Assembly: GCF_003253995.1 (NCBI RefSeq)
Contig: NZ_QKZL01000004.1
Span: 1 to 64,000, forward strand
DNA from: Palleronia aestuarii
GTDB taxonomy: Bacteria > Pseudomonadota > Alphaproteobacteria > Rhodobacterales > Rhodobacteraceae
Reading direction: 5' to 3'
Length of the DNA: 64,000 bases
Shown: positions 60,110 to 64,000 of the stretch, piece by piece
Layout: every line of letters starts with the position of its first letter
Position numbering within the stretch: position 1 is the stretch's first letter
Notes under the pieces: model-generated
The model's database searches: none
Told to the model about the DNA's origin: nothing
What the model saw: only the letters and a program-made list of their open reading frames with translations
Position numbers and translations under genes: made by a program

Positions 60110-62476
60110 TCATCCCCTTTCGAACACCAGGCCCATGGAATCGCGCAGAACGATCTCGCCACCTTCGTAATCGGACCCGATCGGCGGCGTTCTCAGGATG
60201 CAGCGCCAGCCATCCCCTTCGAGGCCGGGAATGGGCAGCGAGAGGGGATCGAACGGATCGCTCTCTCCGCCCTCCATATGGGTGATCGTGAAGATCTCCG
60301 ATGAGGGGCCCTTCCGGTAGCAGGTGAAGATCGTACGCCCATCCACCGGCTGAAGGTAGTCGAAGTGGTCGTCGGGCCCGAGATTATCGCGCAGCCAGGA
60401 ATTGGCCCTGCGGAAGCGCCGCAGCCGCAGCATGAAGTTCGTCTGCGCGGAATGGAGCGCCGAGACGGAGTTCGACACGTTGCAGTACTCGTGCATGTCG
60501 TCCATCCAAGCGCGCGCGATCCGCTTCAGATCACCGATGGTGAAGTATCCCGGCCCGGCCAGCGGCGGCTCCACTCCGTTCAGAAGTTTTGCAATGTGAT
60601 CGAGATCGTACTCGGTGACATCGACCAGCGCCGGCAGGAACTCGAAGAACCGCGCGAGATCCGAGCGGGTCTCAAATCCGAGCTCCTTGAGGCGCCGGAA
60701 ATTGCCCGGCACCGAATAGGAATAGCTGTCGACCTGCCACTTGAGACTGATCGCCTCTTCCGCCACAACCTTGACGCCGTAGCGGTCGTCCTGATTGCGG
60801 ATGAAGCCCCAGTTCGCGCGCGCCGTCGCATTGAGAAAATCCATCGGCACGCCCGGAAACGCGCCATAAGTCAGGACGCTGACCGCAGGGTTGTCGTAGG
60901 CCTTCTCGAGGATTTCCTTCTGCGTATCGCCTAGGCGGGTGTTGATGTTGAGCTTCGGGTTGACCTGTGTACCCCGTCGGAGCGTGTCGTGGTTGGCGGT
61001 GCCCGAGATCCAGTTCGAGCCGCGCGACAGCATCTCCCTGATCCTCCACCATTTCGACAACCAGTAGCCGTAGATGAAGGGCGTATTATGCGCGAAGGTG
61101 AGCGGTCCCCACTGGAACACGTCGTCGTCCGTCTGGGTCTCGATCACCGCACGATAAGTCGAGCTCAGCTCCCAATCCTCCTGCGGCCACGGCCGCCCGT
61201 CCTCGAAGACGAACCAGGGGCGGTACTGCACCCCGGCCACTTCCTGCACGATGTCCGACATGCACTGTAGGTAATCGTCGTCGTGCTTCAGCTTCTGCTC
61301 GCCCGGATCCCACCATTTAAAATCCTGCGCGCCGTCGACACGGACGCCGTCCGCCCCGAAATCCACTTTACGCCGCTGCATTTCCAGGAGGATCGCCCGC
61401 ACCGCCGGATTGCGGTAATCGAGGTTCTGGCCATACATGTTCGGCCCGGCGAAGAAGTGGTGGTTCAGCGCCTTAAGACCCTGATTGTCGGCATGGCCGA
61501 AGACCACGTCGAGGATCAGCATCTTTGGCTTGCCCGGGAAATTGTGGAGAGCCGCCGCGAAATCGATGAGTTCGTCCGGCCGCCCGCTCTCCAGCAATAC
61601 GGGATTGACCGTGGCCATTCCCGAGATGACGATGTCGTAGCCCCAATTGGTGGTATCGGGTCGGACAAGGTCGATGACGAGCTGGCCATCATCCGTCACG
61701 GGCGCCTCGGACCAGAAATCGAGCCCTTGTTCGTGCACCGTCGTCGGTTCGACCGGCAGGAGCTGCACCGCATCGTAGCCGAGGAAGATCTCGTCCATCG
61801 GGTCGATGGGGAGATCCTTCTCCACCCGCTCGGCCAGCCTGCGGTATTGGCGCGTAAGGCTCGCGAGGGATCCACCCGCCGTTGCGGTCGGGACGTGGAT
61901 CTGGAGAATGTTGACCGGGGGGCCGAACTTGTGCGGCGCGTCACCGGCGAACCGTTCGAAATAGGCGGCGTCGGCACGGTTGGCCTGCATGGCGGCCACG
62001 TCGTAGAGTTCGGCGGGCGCGAAGGCGCCGAACGGCAGAGACATCGCCAGCGGATCGAGGATGCGGTGCCATCGATCCTGCGGATCGCGCCACACGAGCG
62101 CGTAGAAATCGCCCCCTGCATCGCGGTTGCCGGCCCGCATCCCTGTTGCCGCGGCAAAGGTATGCGCCTCGTAGCGTGCCACGGGCAACAGGATACGCTC
62201 GAACGGCACCTCTTGGTGGGATCGCGTCAGATCGAGCGGCCCGAACGGCGACGAGATCTCGAGGAATACGTCGCCATCGGGGATGCGGTGGTCGAGCAGT
62301 TCGGGTGTCCAGAATCCGAACGTCGCCAGTTCGCCGTCGTACTGGCCACCCATTGTTCTGGCGATACGCTCATGCGCGTCGAAAGCGGTGGGCGCCGTCG
62401 TGAGCGCCAGGCGGCATTTGTTCGCCAGTCCCTCGGCAGCGTTCATGTCCGCGGCGACGCGATCCTTCAATCCCAT
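60110..62476 (-). CDS. GH13-like glycoside hydrolase, probable glucosylglycerol hydrolase (GghA-like)
   Basis: A 788-residue protein with the GH13 catalytic triad: D381 (GVRVDGAQDF), E425 (FVFEDGRPW) and D497 (GTANHDTLRR). Before the barrel lies a long non-catalytic region (1-~230). The C-terminal part has FDYLQPVDGRTIFTCYRKG. The overall form is unlike trehalose or sucrose enzymes and resembles GghA-type glucosylglycerol hydrolases, which release glucose from the compatible solute glucosylglycerol. I am not certain of this subgroup. The start is the ATG at 62476, with aggaagga before it. The gene sits between pgm and the FMN protein in one operon. Confidence 0.7.
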   Translation of the reverse strand: MGLKDRVAADMNAAEGLANKCRLALTTAPTAFDAHERIARTMGGQYDGELATFGFWTPELLDHRIPDGDVFLEISSPFGPLDLTRSHQEVPFERILLPVARYEAHTFAAATGMRAGNRDAGGDFYALVWRDPQDRWHRILDPLAMSLPFGAFAPAELYDVAAMQANRADAAYFERFAGDAPHKFGPPVNILQIHVPTATAGGSLASLTRQYRRLAERVEKDLPIDPMDEIFLGYDAVQLLPVEPTTVHEQGLDFWSEAPVTDDGQLVIDLVRPDTTNWGYDIVISGMATVNPVLLESGRPDELIDFAAALHNFPGKPKMLILDVVFGHADNQGLKALNHHFFAGPNMYGQNLDYRNPAVRAILLEMQRRKVDFGADGVRVDGAQDFKWWDPGEQKLKHDDDYLQCMSDIVQEVAGVQYRPWFVFEDGRPWPQEDWELSSTYRAVIETQTDDDVFQWGPLTFAHNTPFIYGYWLSKWWRIREMLSRGSNWISGTANHDTLRRGTQVNPKLNINTRLGDTQKEILEKAYDNPAVSVLTYGAFPGVPMDFLNATARANWGFIRNQDDRYGVKVVAEEAISLKWQVDSYSYSVPGNFRRLKELGFETRSDLARFFEFLPALVDVTEYDLDHIAKLLNGVEPPLAGPGYFTIGDLKRIARAWMDDMHEYCNVSNSVSALHSAQTNFMLRLRRFRRANSWLRDNLGPDDHFDYLQPVDGRTIFTCYRKGPSSEIFTITHMEGGESDPFDPLSLPIPGLEGDGWRCILRTPPIGSDYEGGEIVLRDSMGLVFERG

Positions 62477-62492
62477 TCCGTGCGTTCCTTCC

Positions 62493-64000
<1,508 letters not shown>

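Overview
The window is GC-rich and almost fully coding. Its core gene order (pepA–lptF–lptG–lptD–surA–pdxA–rsmA, prfA–prmC, an aglEFGAK alpha-glucoside locus, a coxMLSG-type cluster) points to an alphaproteobacterium, most likely of the Rhodobacterales. It divides into a variable region of about 16 kb on the left and an ordered chromosomal backbone on the right. All calls come from reading the sequence and the translated frames; no database search was run.

Variable region (1 to about 16,000). It opens with an IS110-family transposase next to a helicase gene that stops just after its Walker A motif. A stretch of small, unknown or broken reading frames follows. Then comes a plus-strand defence-like block: a WYL-domain regulator, a MRE11/YhaO-like phosphoesterase, a YhaN-like ATPase without a zinc hook, and a 1107-residue protein joining a RecB-like FeS nuclease, an RNase H-like exonuclease and an SF1 helicase. 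A HEPN-family gene broken by one in-frame TGA comes next, and then McrB and McrC. Neighbouring genes overlap by ATGA, so the block is probably translationally coupled. A perfect 17-bp dyad lies in front of the phosphoesterase gene and is a good candidate operator. A 'gctacaaNNNtgctaca' motif occurs on both sides of the block and may be a trace of integrase-mediated entry.

Backbone 16,321 to 28,000. A minus-strand coxG–coxS–coxL–coxM operon encodes a form II (AYRGAGR) molybdenum hydroxylase. It is followed by a DUF4112 protein, ndk, a short BLUF photoreceptor, an ABC-F ATPase, a MarC membrane protein, a membrane-anchored aspartic protease, holC and pepA.

Backbone 28,000 to 48,400. An envelope operon (lptF, lptG, lptD, surA) runs into pdxA and rsmA. 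After it come a DUF4167 protein, prfA–prmC, a DUF1499 protein, an M20 amidohydrolase, mazG, an iron-type solute-binding protein, two tandem tRNA-Asp genes, a GNAT enzyme, a glutarate/glutaryl-CoA pair (CoA-transferase plus glutaryl-CoA dehydrogenase), guaB and a FemAB-like acyltransferase.

Sugar region 48,400 to 64,000. The alpha-glucoside ABC operon aglE-F-G-A-K diverges from a LacI-type regulator, with near-identical CCAAAGCGCTTTGG operators in front of each. The regulator gene runs directly into a GH1 beta-glucosidase and a glucokinase. A converging operon carries phosphoglucomutase (cut by the window edge), a large GH13-like hydrolase resembling glucosylglycerol hydrolase, and an FMN-binding glutamate synthase-family protein. 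Together these genes would import glucosides, release glucose, phosphorylate it and interconvert G6P and G1P.
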